The notes: generated by a model from the letters alone, not told the origin. 46,370 nt of DNA from Enterocloster lavalensis (GCF_902364025.1 NZ_CABJCG010000020.1:1-46370), one strand, 5' to 3'. Counted from the first letter of the stretch, positions 29,317 through 37,043 are shown. Numbers and translations: made by a program.

Positions 29317-30414
29317 ATGATGATAAATGAAAAACGGTTATTGGAACGGTTCCTGGAATACATTCAGATCGACAGCGAGTCCGGCGGGGAGGGAGCCTTC
29401 GCCGGCCGGCTGAAGGAAGAATTCGGAAAAATGGGGATTGCGGCAGCACAGGACCGGGCGGGCGAACACGCGGGGAACCTGTTTGTCTCCATCCCCGGAA
29501 ACGAGGAGCAGGAGCCCCTGCTGTTTACCGCCCACATGGACACGGTGGTGCCGGGCAGAGGAATTTGCCCAAAAATCCGGGATGGTCTGATCTTCAGTGG
29601 GGGCGATACCATTCTGGGCGGGGACGACAAATCCGGTATCGCGGCCGTCATGGAAGCGGTTCAGGTAATAACGGAGCGGGGGCTGGACCACCGGCCCATT
29701 GAAATTCTGTTTACGGTCCAGGAAGAAACCGGATTAAACGGCAGCAGGGGCGCGGATTTAAGCGTTGTGAGGTCCAGGTATTCCCTGGCGGTGGACGGCT
29801 GCGGCCCCATGGACGAGATCGTGACGGTGGGAGCCGGGCAGGCGAACATCGGAATCGAGATCACCGGGCGCGCGGCCCACGCCGGGAACAGCCCGGAGCA
29901 GGGCGTCAGCGCCATCATGGCTGCGGCGGACGCGGTCTCCTCCATGCGTCTGCTGAAAATCGACGAAGAGACCACCGCAAACATCGGTTCCATCATGGCG
30001 GACAACCCTACGAATATCGTGTGCAGCCATGTGAAAATGGCGGCGGAGGTGCGCAGCCGGAGTAAGGAAAAGCTGGACCGCCAGGTCCGGCATATGAGGG
30101 ACTGTGTTGAAAACGCCTGCAAAAAGCATGGGGCGGGCTTCCGGTTTGACACGACCTATCCCTATGCGTCGTTTCGGGTGGAGGACGAGGCGTTTCTGGG
30201 CCTTGTGCGGTCAGCCTACGAGCGAATGGGGGTGCAGTGCAAATGCGGCGCCACCATGGTGGGCAGCGATTCCAATATTTTGAACGAAAAGGGAATCATT
30301 TCTATCGTGATCCCCACGGGTATGACCAATCCCCATGCCCTGACGGAGCAGATATCGGTGGAGGATTTGAAATTTACGGCCGGGCTGATGTTGGAGTTGA
30401 TGGCGGTATCATAG
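29317..30414 (+). CDS. M20 family peptidase, PepT-like
   Basis: A 365-residue metallopeptidase like tripeptide aminopeptidase PepT and its relatives. Motifs include FTAHMDTVVPG (metal His and Asp), LGGDDKSGIAAV (bridging Asp), VQEETGLNGSRG (catalytic and metal Glu) and the dimerisation-domain GRAAHAGNSPEQG. It begins 11 bases after the lyase stop with a GGCGGTGA site. Two adjacent ATGs (29317, 29320) could both serve. It is the last gene of the operon before a terminator and probably trims short peptides in the same pathway. Confidence 0.9.
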   Translation: MMINEKRLLERFLEYIQIDSESGGEGAFAGRLKEEFGKMGIAAAQDRAGEHAGNLFVSIPGNEEQEPLLFTAHMDTVVPGRGICPKIRDGLIFSGGDTILGGDDKSGIAAVMEAVQVITERGLDHRPIEILFTVQEETGLNGSRGADLSVVRSRYSLAVDGCGPMDEIVTVGAGQANIGIEITGRAAHAGNSPEQGVSAIMAAADAVSSMRLLKIDEETTANIGSIMADNPTNIVCSHVKMAAEVRSRSKEKLDRQVRHMRDCVENACKKHGAGFRFDTTYPYASFRVEDEAFLGLVRSAYERMGVQCKCGATMVGSDSNILNEKGIISIVIPTGMTNPHALTEQISVEDLKFTAGLMLELMAVS

Positions 30415-30423
30415 TGGAGGTTG

Positions 30424-30455
30424 AGGCCAGATGCTTGTGAGCAGCTGGCCTTTTT
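30424..30455 (+). terminator. Terminator of the symporter-hydrolase-lyase-peptidase operon
   Basis: AGGCCAG (30424-30430) pairs with CTGGCCT (30445-30451), with an inner GCT/AGC pair, and five T residues follow. Confidence 0.85.
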
Positions 30456-30469
30456 AAATCTGCCTCCGC

Positions 30470-30498
30470 TTTACTTTCCGTCTCCCCGGTGTTAAAAT
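30470..30498 (+). promoter_or_regulatory. Candidate promoter of the sua5-gntR unit
   Basis: TTTACT (30470-30475), a 17-bp spacer and TAAAAT (30493-30498) predict a start near 30505. A GCCGGG/CCCGGC hairpin follows in the leader, at about 30521-30540. Confidence 0.5.
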
Positions 30499-30570
30499 GA
30501 AACCGGAACTGTGTCCGGCCGGGGGAAAATACCCGGCGGGCCTGGAATTGGTGAATGAGGAACACGAGAG

Positions 30571-31653
30571 ATGGAGACAAAGCGCGTTAAAATTGAAGAT
30601 ACAGCCAGAATCCACGACAGGGAGTTATTGGAGGCGGCGGAGATACTGCGGGAGGGCGGACTGGTGGCTTTCCCCACGGAGACGGTGTACGGCCTGGGGG
30701 CCAACGCCCTGGACGAGGCGGCTGCCCGGAAGATCTATGAGGCCAAGGGGCGTCCCTCGGACAACCCGCTGATCGCCCATGTGGCGGACCCGGAGGACGT
30801 GGAGGCGCTGGTGGAGTACATACCGGAGAACGGGCGCAAGCTGATGGAGGCATTTTGGCCGGGCCCGCTGACCATGATCTTCCCCAAGAGTCCCGCTGTG
30901 CCCTACGGCACCACCGGCGGCCTGGATACGGTGGCCATCCGCATGCCCAGCGACCCGGTGGCCAACCGCCTGATCGCCCTGGCCGGGGTGCCGGTGGCGG
31001 CCCCCAGCGCCAACACCTCCGGGCGTCCCAGCCCCACCACTGCGGACCACGTCTGGCAGGACATGAACGGGCGCATCGACATGATCATCGACGGCGGCCC
31101 TGTGGGAATCGGCGTGGAGTCCACCATCGTGGACGTGTCCTGCCGGATTCCTACCGTGCTACGGCCCGGAGCCATCACCATGGAGATGCTGCGGGAGGTG
31201 CTGGGCGAGGTGAAGATTGATCCGGCCATCCTGGGCCCCATGGGCGCTGATATGAAGCCCAAGGCGCCGGGCATGAAGTACAAGCACTACGCGCCCAAGG
31301 CGGAGCTGACGCTGGTGGAGCCGGCTGAAGGGCAGGGCGAGGACGCCGCGGCGGTGGAGCGCATGATCCTGCGGGTGAACGAGCTGGCCAAGGAGAAGCT
31401 GGCGGCCGGAAGCCGGGTGGGCATTATCTGCACCGACGAGTCCCGGGACCGCTACGAGGGCGGCCTGGTGCGCAGCATCGGAGCCCGGGCCAAAAAGGAG
31501 ACCGTGGCCCACAATCTGTACGCGGTGCTGCGGGAATTTGACGATCTGAAGGTGGACTATATCTATTCTGAAAGCTTTTCCGAGGACCATCTGGGGCAGG
31601 CGATTATGAACCGGTTGTCCAAGGCGGCGGGGTATCATATCGAGCGGGTGTGA
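30571..31653 (+). CDS. sua5: L-threonylcarbamoyladenylate synthase (Sua5 type)
   Basis: A 360-residue enzyme that makes threonylcarbamoyl-AMP from threonine, bicarbonate and ATP, the first step of t6A37 tRNA modification. The YrdC/TsaC domain occupies about residues 15-210, with PTETVYGLGANA, KGRPSDNPLIAH and PSANTSGRPSPTTADHV. A linker with SPGMKYKHYAP-like sequence (here APGMKYKHYAPKAEL) and a C-terminal Sua5 domain follow, so this is the long Sua5 form rather than short TsaC. A gntR gene follows 44 bases later, perhaps by chance. Confidence 0.95.
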   Translation: METKRVKIEDTARIHDRELLEAAEILREGGLVAFPTETVYGLGANALDEAAARKIYEAKGRPSDNPLIAHVADPEDVEALVEYIPENGRKLMEAFWPGPLTMIFPKSPAVPYGTTGGLDTVAIRMPSDPVANRLIALAGVPVAAPSANTSGRPSPTTADHVWQDMNGRIDMIIDGGPVGIGVESTIVDVSCRIPTVLRPGAITMEMLREVLGEVKIDPAILGPMGADMKPKAPGMKYKHYAPKAELTLVEPAEGQGEDAAAVERMILRVNELAKEKLAAGSRVGIICTDESRDRYEGGLVRSIGARAKKETVAHNLYAVLREFDDLKVDYIYSESFSEDHLGQAIMNRLSKAAGYHIERV

Positions 31654-31697
31654 GTTGGGAGATCCGCAGACAGGAACTTCACAAACAGGAGGCATTC

Positions 31698-32375
31698 ATG
31701 GAAAAGCAGACGTTAGGCGAGATCACCGCCCAGAAGCTGGTGCGGATGATTCAGGAAAAGGGGTACGTGCCGGGCGATAAGCTGCCCACGGAGATGGAGC
31801 TGTCCGAGGTCCTGAGGGTTGGGCGCAACACCGTGCGGGAAGCACTGCGCATCCTCATGTCCCGGAACATCGTGACCATCCGCCAGGGCTCCGGCACCTT
31901 CGTGTCGGAGAAAAACGGCATCCCCGACGATCCCCTGGGATTTACCATGATGGAGGACACCGGGAAGTTGACCCGGGACCTGTTGCAGGTGCGGGTGATC
32001 CTGGAGCCGCCCATCGCGGCCCTGGCGGCCCAGAACGCCACCGAAGAGGACCTGGCCCGGCTGGAGCAGATTCTGGACGAGGTGGAGGCCCTGGTGCGGG
32101 AGCGGAAGGACTACGCGGAGAAGGACTCCCAGTTCCACGCCCAGATCGCCGCGTGCAGCCACAACACGGTGATGTCCAATCTGGTTCCGGTGATCACAGA
32201 CGGCGTGCGGGTGTTCGCCAGCGCGGTTCGTGAGACGGAATACGACCAGACGCTGGTGTCCCACCGGGCCATTTTCGAGGCAATCCGGGACAAAAAGGCG
32301 GTGGAGGCCCAGCAGGCCATGTATTTCCACCTGATGTACAACCAGAACCGGTATTTGATGGAACAGAATAGTTGA
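31698..32375 (+). CDS. FadR/GntR family transcriptional regulator (FCD domain)
   Basis: A 225-residue GntR regulator. The N-terminal winged helix-turn-helix (about 1-70) has GDKLPTEMELSEVLRVGRNTVREALRIL and the wing VTIRQGSGTFVS. The C-terminal all-helical FCD ligand domain (about 90-220) has the Asp/His residues that usually bind a metal and a carboxylic acid. The ATG at 31698 follows AGGAGG. It precedes a three-gene redox operon, and an identical 15-bp palindrome sits both at its own 3' end and at the redox promoter. This makes it the likely regulator of that operon. Ligands of this subfamily are often hydroxy acids such as lactate or glycolate. Confidence 0.93.
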   Translation: MEKQTLGEITAQKLVRMIQEKGYVPGDKLPTEMELSEVLRVGRNTVREALRILMSRNIVTIRQGSGTFVSEKNGIPDDPLGFTMMEDTGKLTRDLLQVRVILEPPIAALAAQNATEEDLARLEQILDEVEALVRERKDYAEKDSQFHAQIAACSHNTVMSNLVPVITDGVRVFASAVRETEYDQTLVSHRAIFEAIRDKKAVEAQQAMYFHLMYNQNRYLMEQNS

Positions 32376-32377
32376 TA

Positions 32378-32392
32378 ATTCATGGGATGAAT
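32378..32392. promoter_or_regulatory. GntR operator candidate, copy 1
   Basis: ATTCATGGGATGAAT is a perfect palindrome around GGG. It lies three bases past the gntR stop and overlaps the left arm of the gntR terminator. The identical 15-mer recurs 76 bp downstream. Confidence 0.6.
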
Positions 32393-32416
32393 ATTACGGT
32401 TCATCCCATTTTTTTA
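32382..32416 (+). terminator. Terminator of gntR
   Basis: ATGGGATGAA (32382-32391) pairs perfectly with TTCATCCCAT (32400-32409) across an 8-nt loop, followed by a run of T residues. The stem shares sequence with the operator-like palindrome. Confidence 0.85.
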
Positions 32417-32468
32417 TTGACGAATCCCGCTTAGTGTGGTAAAAATAAACTATATTCATGGGATGAAT
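32417..32468 (+). promoter_or_regulatory. Promoter of the redox operon with GntR operator copy 2
   Basis: TTGACG (32417-32422) with a 17-18-bp spacer leads to an A-rich -10 (TAAAAAT, 32440-32446). The start would be at about 32452. The second copy of ATTCATGGGATGAAT (32454-32468) covers the first transcribed bases, an ideal repressor position. Confidence 0.6.
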
Positions 32469-32526
32469 AAATGCTCATGTCCGGAACAAGCCGGAAAGCC
32501 ACGAGAGATCAGGAGGGGCGGAGGAA

Positions 32527-33990
32527 ATGGAACAACGGTATGATGTATTGATAATCGGCGGGGGTGTGGTCGGAAGCGCCATCGCCAGGGAAATGTCCAG
32601 GTACCAGCTGAAAATCGGCGTGCTGGAGAAGAACCTGGACGTCTGCTATGAGACCAGCGGGCGCAATTCCGCTGTGGTTCACGGCGGTTTTGCCTATGAC
32701 ACCGGGACGCTGAAGGCGAAGCTGTGCGTGGAGGGAAATCAGATGATGGATCAGTTGTCTGAAGAGCTGGATTTCCGGTTCCAGCGCTGCGGAAAGGTGC
32801 TGGTGGGCAACACGTACGAGGACATGGAGACCTTAAAGCGCACGCTGAAGCAGGGGGAGGCCAACGGAGCCAGGGGCCTGGTGATCATTGACAAGGAAAA
32901 GCTCCATGAGCTGGTTCCGGCGGTGGTGGGAGAGTTCGCCATGTTTTCGCCTTACAGCGGCATTTTAGACCCCTTCAACTACACCATCGCCCTGGCGGAG
33001 AACGCCCATGACAACGGAGTGGACTACTATCTGGACCACGAAGTGACGGCCATCGGCCGGGACGGGGAGGGCGTGTATCATCTGACCACCAGTCAGGGGA
33101 CATTTTCCGCCCGCTGGGTGGTCAACAGCGCGGGACTGGGCTGCGGCAAAATTTCCGACATGTTGGGAATCAAGGGATACAAGGTGATCGGCTCCAAGGG
33201 CGATTATATCATCCTGGACAAACGCACCGGCCCCCTCCTTCCCATGCCCGTCTACCCGGTGCCCAGCAACACCTACATGGGCATCCATGTGACCAATACC
33301 ACGGACGGCAACGTGATCATCGGGCCCAACGCGGAGACGGTGACAGACTTCGCGTACTACGGCGTGCCCCAGGAGAACATGGATTATCTGGCGGACAGCG
33401 CCTCCGACCTGTGGCCCTGCATCCACAAATCGGACTACATACGCAATTACTCCGGCATTCTGCCCAAATGGGTGGACGATCAGGGCGTGATCCAGGATTT
33501 TAAGATCGAAATCCGGGACGACCTGGCTCCACGGGCCATCAACCTGGTGGGCATCGAGTCCCCGGGCCTGACCGCGGCAGTGCCCATCGCCCGGTACGCC
33601 ATCGGTCTGATGAAGGAGCGGGAGGAATTAAAGCCCAACCCGGACTTCAACCCGGTGCGCAGGGGAATCGTCCGTTTTGCGGAGCAGCCCTTAGAAGAGC
33701 AGGCCCGGCTGGCCGCGGAGAACCCGGATTACGGCGAAGTGGTCTGCCGCTGCGAGAAGGTGACCAGGGCGGAGATTCTCCAGGCCATCCACAATCCCCT
33801 GGGCGTGGACACCATGGTGGGGATCAAGTACAGGACCCGCTCCATGATGGGGCGCTGCCAGGGCGGTTACTGCCAGATGCGCATCGCAAAGATGATCGAG
33901 GAGGAGCTGGGAAAGGCTGAGACGGAGGTGCGCTACGCCAGAACCGGTTCCCGGATGTTCTTCGGCAAAGTCCGTGAGGAGGTGTTGTGA
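32527..33990 (+). CDS. GlpA-like FAD-dependent oxidoreductase with BFD-type [2Fe-2S] domain
   Basis: A 487-residue flavoprotein with an N-terminal FAD-binding GGGVVGSAIAREMSRY fold (residues about 5-40) and a DAO-type substrate domain. A C-terminal bacterioferritin-associated-ferredoxin-like domain has four cysteines (Cys407, Cys409, Cys444, Cys449) that probably hold a [2Fe-2S] cluster. Proteins of this shape are annotated as glycerol-3-phosphate or 2-hydroxyacid (LhgO-like) dehydrogenases. No glycerol kinase or facilitator gene is nearby, so glycerol phosphate is not certain as substrate. It is first in a three-gene operon, and its stop overlaps the next start. Confidence 0.88.
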   Translation: MEQRYDVLIIGGGVVGSAIAREMSRYQLKIGVLEKNLDVCYETSGRNSAVVHGGFAYDTGTLKAKLCVEGNQMMDQLSEELDFRFQRCGKVLVGNTYEDMETLKRTLKQGEANGARGLVIIDKEKLHELVPAVVGEFAMFSPYSGILDPFNYTIALAENAHDNGVDYYLDHEVTAIGRDGEGVYHLTTSQGTFSARWVVNSAGLGCGKISDMLGIKGYKVIGSKGDYIILDKRTGPLLPMPVYPVPSNTYMGIHVTNTTDGNVIIGPNAETVTDFAYYGVPQENMDYLADSASDLWPCIHKSDYIRNYSGILPKWVDDQGVIQDFKIEIRDDLAPRAINLVGIESPGLTAAVPIARYAIGLMKEREELKPNPDFNPVRRGIVRFAEQPLEEQARLAAENPDYGEVVCRCEKVTRAEILQAIHNPLGVDTMVGIKYRTRSMMGRCQGGYCQMRIAKMIEEELGKAETEVRYARTGSRMFFGKVREEVL

Positions 33991-35237
33991 TGGAGATTCG
34001 TAAGGAAAATGTAGATGTTGTCATCGTGGGAGGCGGCCCGGCGGGGCTGGCGGCCGCGGTCAGGCTGTACGAGCAGGGAATCCGGGACATTTTGATCCTG
34101 GAGCGGGAAACGCATCTGGGCGGGATTCTGCGCCAGTGTATCCACGACGGATTTGGCCTGACCCGTTTTAAGACCACCCTCAGCGGCCCGGAGTACGCAC
34201 AGCGCTTTATCGACCAGGTGAAGGAGCTGGGGATTCCCTATGTGACGGACACCACGGTGCTGGAGGTGAGCCGCGGCAAGGTGGTGACCGCCGTTTCCTC
34301 CGGTGGGCTGGTGCAGTGGCAGGCCAAAGCCGTGATTCTGACCATGGGCTGCCGGGAGCGGACCCGCGGAGCCCTGGGCATTCCCGGGGAGCGGCCCACA
34401 GGGGTGTTCACCGCGGGGGTGGCCCAGGCATATATGAACCTGTACAACCGGATGCCCGCCAAAGAGGTGGTGATCCTGGGCTCCGGCGACATTGGCATGA
34501 TCATGGCCAGGCGGTTGACGCTGGAAGGGGCCCACGTGCAGGCTGTATTTGAGATTCAGCCGTACCCCAGCGGGCTTCCCAGGAACATCGAGCAGTGCCT
34601 GAACGACTATGATATCCCCCTGTATCTGAGCCACACGGTGACGGAAATACATGGGAACTCCAGGCTGACGGGGGTGACGGTGTCCGCAGTGGACGAACAC
34701 TTTAAACCCATCCCCGGAACGGAGCGGGAGTACCGGTGCGACACCCTGATCCTGTCCGTGGGCCTGATCCCGGAGAACGAGCTTTCCATAGACGCGGGCG
34801 TGGACCTGGACAGCCGCACCAGAGGCGCGGTGGTGGATGAATATTTCCAGACCGGAGTGGAGGGGATATTCGCCGCGGGGAATGTGCTCCACGTCCACGA
34901 CCTGGTGGACTTCGTGTCCATGGAGGCGGAAGATCTGGCGGAGAGCGCCGCGGAATATGTGCGGCGGGGTCGCCTGCCGGAATGCCCGCTGGCGGTGCGC
35001 ACGGACGGGAATATCAACCACACGGTGCCCCAGCGGGTCAGCGGAACCAGGGCGTTCAAGCTGTCCATGCGGGTGAACCGGCCCATGAAGGACTGCCGCG
35101 TGGTGGTGCGCCAGAACGGTGTGGAGCTTGCGTCAAAGAAATTGAAGAAGGCAATCCCGGCGGAGATGATCCAGCTTGCCGTACAAGCGGACCGGATCGC
35201 GCAGAACGGGGATCTGGAGGTGAGCGTGGAATGTTGA
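33990..35237 (+). CDS. NAD(P)/FAD-dependent oxidoreductase (partner flavoprotein)
   Basis: A 415-residue flavoprotein with two nucleotide-binding folds: GGGPAGLAAAVRLYEQG for FAD near the N-terminus and VVILGSGDIGMIMARRL for NAD(P) in the middle. TTLILSVGL-type and FAAGNVLHVHDLVD segments close the FAD site. It resembles the second subunit of HcnB/GlpB-like amino-acid or glycerophosphate dehydrogenase complexes and probably passes electrons between the first flavoprotein and NAD(P). The ATG at 33990 overlaps the previous stop (TGATG) and follows GAGGAGG. Confidence 0.88.
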   Translation: MEIRKENVDVVIVGGGPAGLAAAVRLYEQGIRDILILERETHLGGILRQCIHDGFGLTRFKTTLSGPEYAQRFIDQVKELGIPYVTDTTVLEVSRGKVVTAVSSGGLVQWQAKAVILTMGCRERTRGALGIPGERPTGVFTAGVAQAYMNLYNRMPAKEVVILGSGDIGMIMARRLTLEGAHVQAVFEIQPYPSGLPRNIEQCLNDYDIPLYLSHTVTEIHGNSRLTGVTVSAVDEHFKPIPGTEREYRCDTLILSVGLIPENELSIDAGVDLDSRTRGAVVDEYFQTGVEGIFAAGNVLHVHDLVDFVSMEAEDLAESAAEYVRRGRLPECPLAVRTDGNINHTVPQRVSGTRAFKLSMRVNRPMKDCRVVVRQNGVELASKKLKKAIPAEMIQLAVQADRIAQNGDLEVSVEC

Positions 35238-35593
35238 GAGAGTTTACGTGTATTATCTGCCCCAACGGCTGTGAGATTACCGCGGGGGTGGAGGACAATC
35301 AGATTGTGTCCATCGAGGGCGCTCTTTGCCCCAAGGGCGAAGCCTACGTCAACCAGGAGCTGACCGATCCCCGGCGCAACATCGCCACATCGGTGCTGGT
35401 AAAGGGTGGCGAGCTGCCTCTGGCCAGCGTGCGCCTGACAAACCCCATCCCCAAGGCGAGGATATTCGACGCCATGGCCGAGATCCGCGGCGTCGCGGTG
35501 GACGCGCCGGTGGAGGCCGGGACCGTGGTGATTAAGGGGATTCTGGGGCTGGACAGTGACGTGATTGTGACGAAAGGGGTGGGGAGGCGATAG
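35231..35593 (+). CDS. DUF1667 domain protein, probable small iron-sulfur subunit
   Basis: A 120-residue protein overlapping the previous gene by seven bases, with GGAGGTGAG upstream. Its N-terminus has Cys7, Cys10, Cys14 and Cys33 in a CxxCxxxC...CPKG pattern. This pattern resembles the N-terminal [4Fe-4S] site of molybdopterin oxidoreductases. The rest has no recognised catalytic motif. The family (DUF1667) has no defined function to my knowledge, but it travels with these flavoproteins. An electron-transfer subunit is the natural inference. Confidence 0.85.
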   Translation: MLREFTCIICPNGCEITAGVEDNQIVSIEGALCPKGEAYVNQELTDPRRNIATSVLVKGGELPLASVRLTNPIPKARIFDAMAEIRGVAVDAPVEAGTVVIKGILGLDSDVIVTKGVGRR

Positions 35594-35620
35594 CTTCCCG
35601 AATCATAGGACTTTTGAGTA

Positions 35621-35780
35621 ATGGCCCGCAGGCTGCGCCAGCGGCCCATTACATCCAGCAATCGCCCGCAGGCTGCGCCAGCGGCCCATTACATTCAGCA
35701 ATCGCCCACAGACTGCGCCAGCGGCCCATTACATTCAGCAATCGCCCGCAGGCTGCGCCAGTGGATCATTACAGCCAAGT
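35621..35780. repeat. Four tandem 40-bp repeats with a hairpin core
   Basis: Units begin at 35621, 35661, 35701 and 35741, exactly 40 bp apart. The core, GGCTGC-GCCA-GCGGCC followed by CATTACA, can fold into a 6-bp stem with a four-base loop. Units 1 and 2 are nearly identical, unit 3 has two changes, and unit 4 is degraded in its second half. Forty is not a multiple of three, so the array is not coding. Diverged copies occur at 40250-40290 and perhaps 40357-40395. Confidence 0.9.
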
Positions 35781-35783
35781 AAA

Positions 35784-35826
35784 ACAGGCCGGAGCACGTT
35801 GTGATACGCGTCCGGTCTGTTTTTCT
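35784..35826. terminator. Bidirectional terminator between the redox operon and the Rpn gene
   Basis: ACAGGCCGGA (35784-35793) and TCCGGTCTGT (35811-35820) pair with one wobble. T residues follow on the plus strand, and A residues precede it, which gives T residues on the minus strand. It serves both convergent transcripts. Confidence 0.8.
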
Positions 35827-36716
35827 TATATACCAAATTCTTCAAACAGCTGCTCCTGATATGCGGGATCAGAGGCAGAGCGGATGATGTCATCCGCACG
35901 CCCTGCCGCCGCCAGCCGGGTGATCAATGCGTTCACCCGCTCCTGGCCGTGATGGGTGCCCTGTACGACGCCCGCTTCCAAGCCCTCCTCATAGCTGATC
36001 TTCTTCTCACTGTTGATATGCAATTCTTCGTCGTATTCCGATAAGATCATTTCTCTCACCTCCTCGCGGTGTTTCAACAGGAAGCTTTTTAAGATGTCAT
36101 TCTGGATACAATCCTCCACGGCCTGATCCACCGCCGCTTCCAGGTGAAGGCCCTCATTCAGGCGGCTGCGGACCGCGTTGATCAGAAAAGCGTACTCGTA
36201 CAGCTTCCGGCAGCTCTTCATCATCTCTTCATTATGCCCAAAATTGATGTTGATCATGGTGGCAGTGCACTCCAGGCAGGGAACGCCTTCAGCCTGGGAG
36301 AACAAATCGGACAGCCGCAGCTCCATACGGTCCGGCTGATCCATAGTTCCGTTGTAAAACACGACGAACTCGGGAAATGGAAGGGACAGCGGCCGCCGGG
36401 AATAGAGATCCAGCTGGTGTTCCTTTATGTAACCCTGGTAAAGGCGGCTGAAATAGAACAGTCCCCGAAGCGGCATGTTCGGATTCCAGGTGCTTTGGGC
36501 CTCGTATAAGCTGAGATGCTGCCCGATCAGAAACGAGATATCGTTCTTCATGCCCAGATACAGAACATCCCCGATGGTCGTGATGATCAGGTCGTCGGGA
36601 TTCTGATAATGGGAGCCGTTGAGGGCATTGTAGAGCGCCAGCAGTTCCTTTTTCTCGCTGAATATCACCCGGAACAGGCTGTCCTTAAACTTGTGATTTA
36701 CACACACAACTACCAT
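35826..36716 (-). CDS. Rpn family recombination-promoting nuclease / putative transposase
   Basis: A 296-residue PD-(D/E)XK-type protein. A probable active site is visible as Asp59 (NDISFLIG) followed by Glu72-x-Gln74 (YEAQS), the E-x-Q variant typical of Rpn nucleases. The C-terminal part is helical and acidic, with a GLEAGVVQGTHHGQERV segment common in these proteins. The start at 36716 is chosen because AAAGGAG stands eight bases upstream; two earlier in-frame ATGs overlap that site. It ends at the bidirectional terminator beside the 40-bp repeat array. No partner gene or transposon ends are visible. Confidence 0.85.
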   Translation of the reverse strand: MVVVCVNHKFKDSLFRVIFSEKKELLALYNALNGSHYQNPDDLIITTIGDVLYLGMKNDISFLIGQHLSLYEAQSTWNPNMPLRGLFYFSRLYQGYIKEHQLDLYSRRPLSLPFPEFVVFYNGTMDQPDRMELRLSDLFSQAEGVPCLECTATMININFGHNEEMMKSCRKLYEYAFLINAVRSRLNEGLHLEAAVDQAVEDCIQNDILKSFLLKHREEVREMILSEYDEELHINSEKKISYEEGLEAGVVQGTHHGQERVNALITRLAAAGRADDIIRSASDPAYQEQLFEEFGI

Positions 36717-36789
36717 GTGCATTTCTCCTTTCATTGTACTATAAACAGAGTGGGATTGTAAATGGTGTGGAGGGATGAATTCAGAAATG

Positions 36790-36909
36790 AATCATGAACC
36801 GGTTACCGTTCACAGAAAACCAGAGGATAGCGGCGCGAAACGGTGTTTTTTACCGTTTCTGTGCATCGCGAAGCGTGTTGCTGGGAACGGAGTGAACAGT
36901 AATCATGAA
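36790..36909. repeat. Structured intergenic element with 9-bp direct repeats (MITE/REP-like)
   Basis: The gap 36717-37160 has no convincing gene. AATCATGAA occurs at 36790-36798 and 36901-36909. Between them lie the imperfect inverted repeats TTACCGTTCAC (36803-36813) and GTGAACAGTAA (36892-36902), and a perfect hairpin GAAACGGT/ACCGTTTC (36837-36844, 36852-36859). The nested symmetry suggests a small non-autonomous repeat or a structured RNA. Confidence 0.4.
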
Positions 36910-36933
36910 TCACAGATGCCCTTACGGGCCTGG

Positions 36934-36964
36934 AACAGTTTCCGAAGCTCCCGGAACCTGTTTT
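36934..36964 (+). terminator. Stem-loop with short T-tail
   Basis: AACAG-T-TTCCG (36934-36944) pairs with CGGAA-C-CTGTT (36952-36962) with one mismatch across a 7-nt loop, followed by TT. It could end a transcript that crosses the structured element, or be part of it. Confidence 0.4.
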
Positions 36965-37043
36965 AGAAAGATAAGAACAGGATAGCACAATCCGGTCAGC
37001 GGCGCAACATCAACTTTTCCTGTGATTGCCGTTTCACATGATA

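Noticed and set aside
35621..35780. The repeat array as a CRISPR
   Set aside because: The units are directly adjacent, with no unique spacers of regular length between them, and no cas gene is present.
35614..35859. An open frame of about 80 codons running through the 40-bp repeats
   Set aside because: The repeat period is not a multiple of three, so each unit is read in a new frame. There is no ribosome binding site, and the frame runs into the terminator and the convergent gene.
36775..36966. A 63-codon frame in the gap before the dCMP deaminase
   Set aside because: It crosses the inverted repeats and a stem-loop, has no clear ribosome binding site and resembles no known protein. The DNA structure explains the region better.
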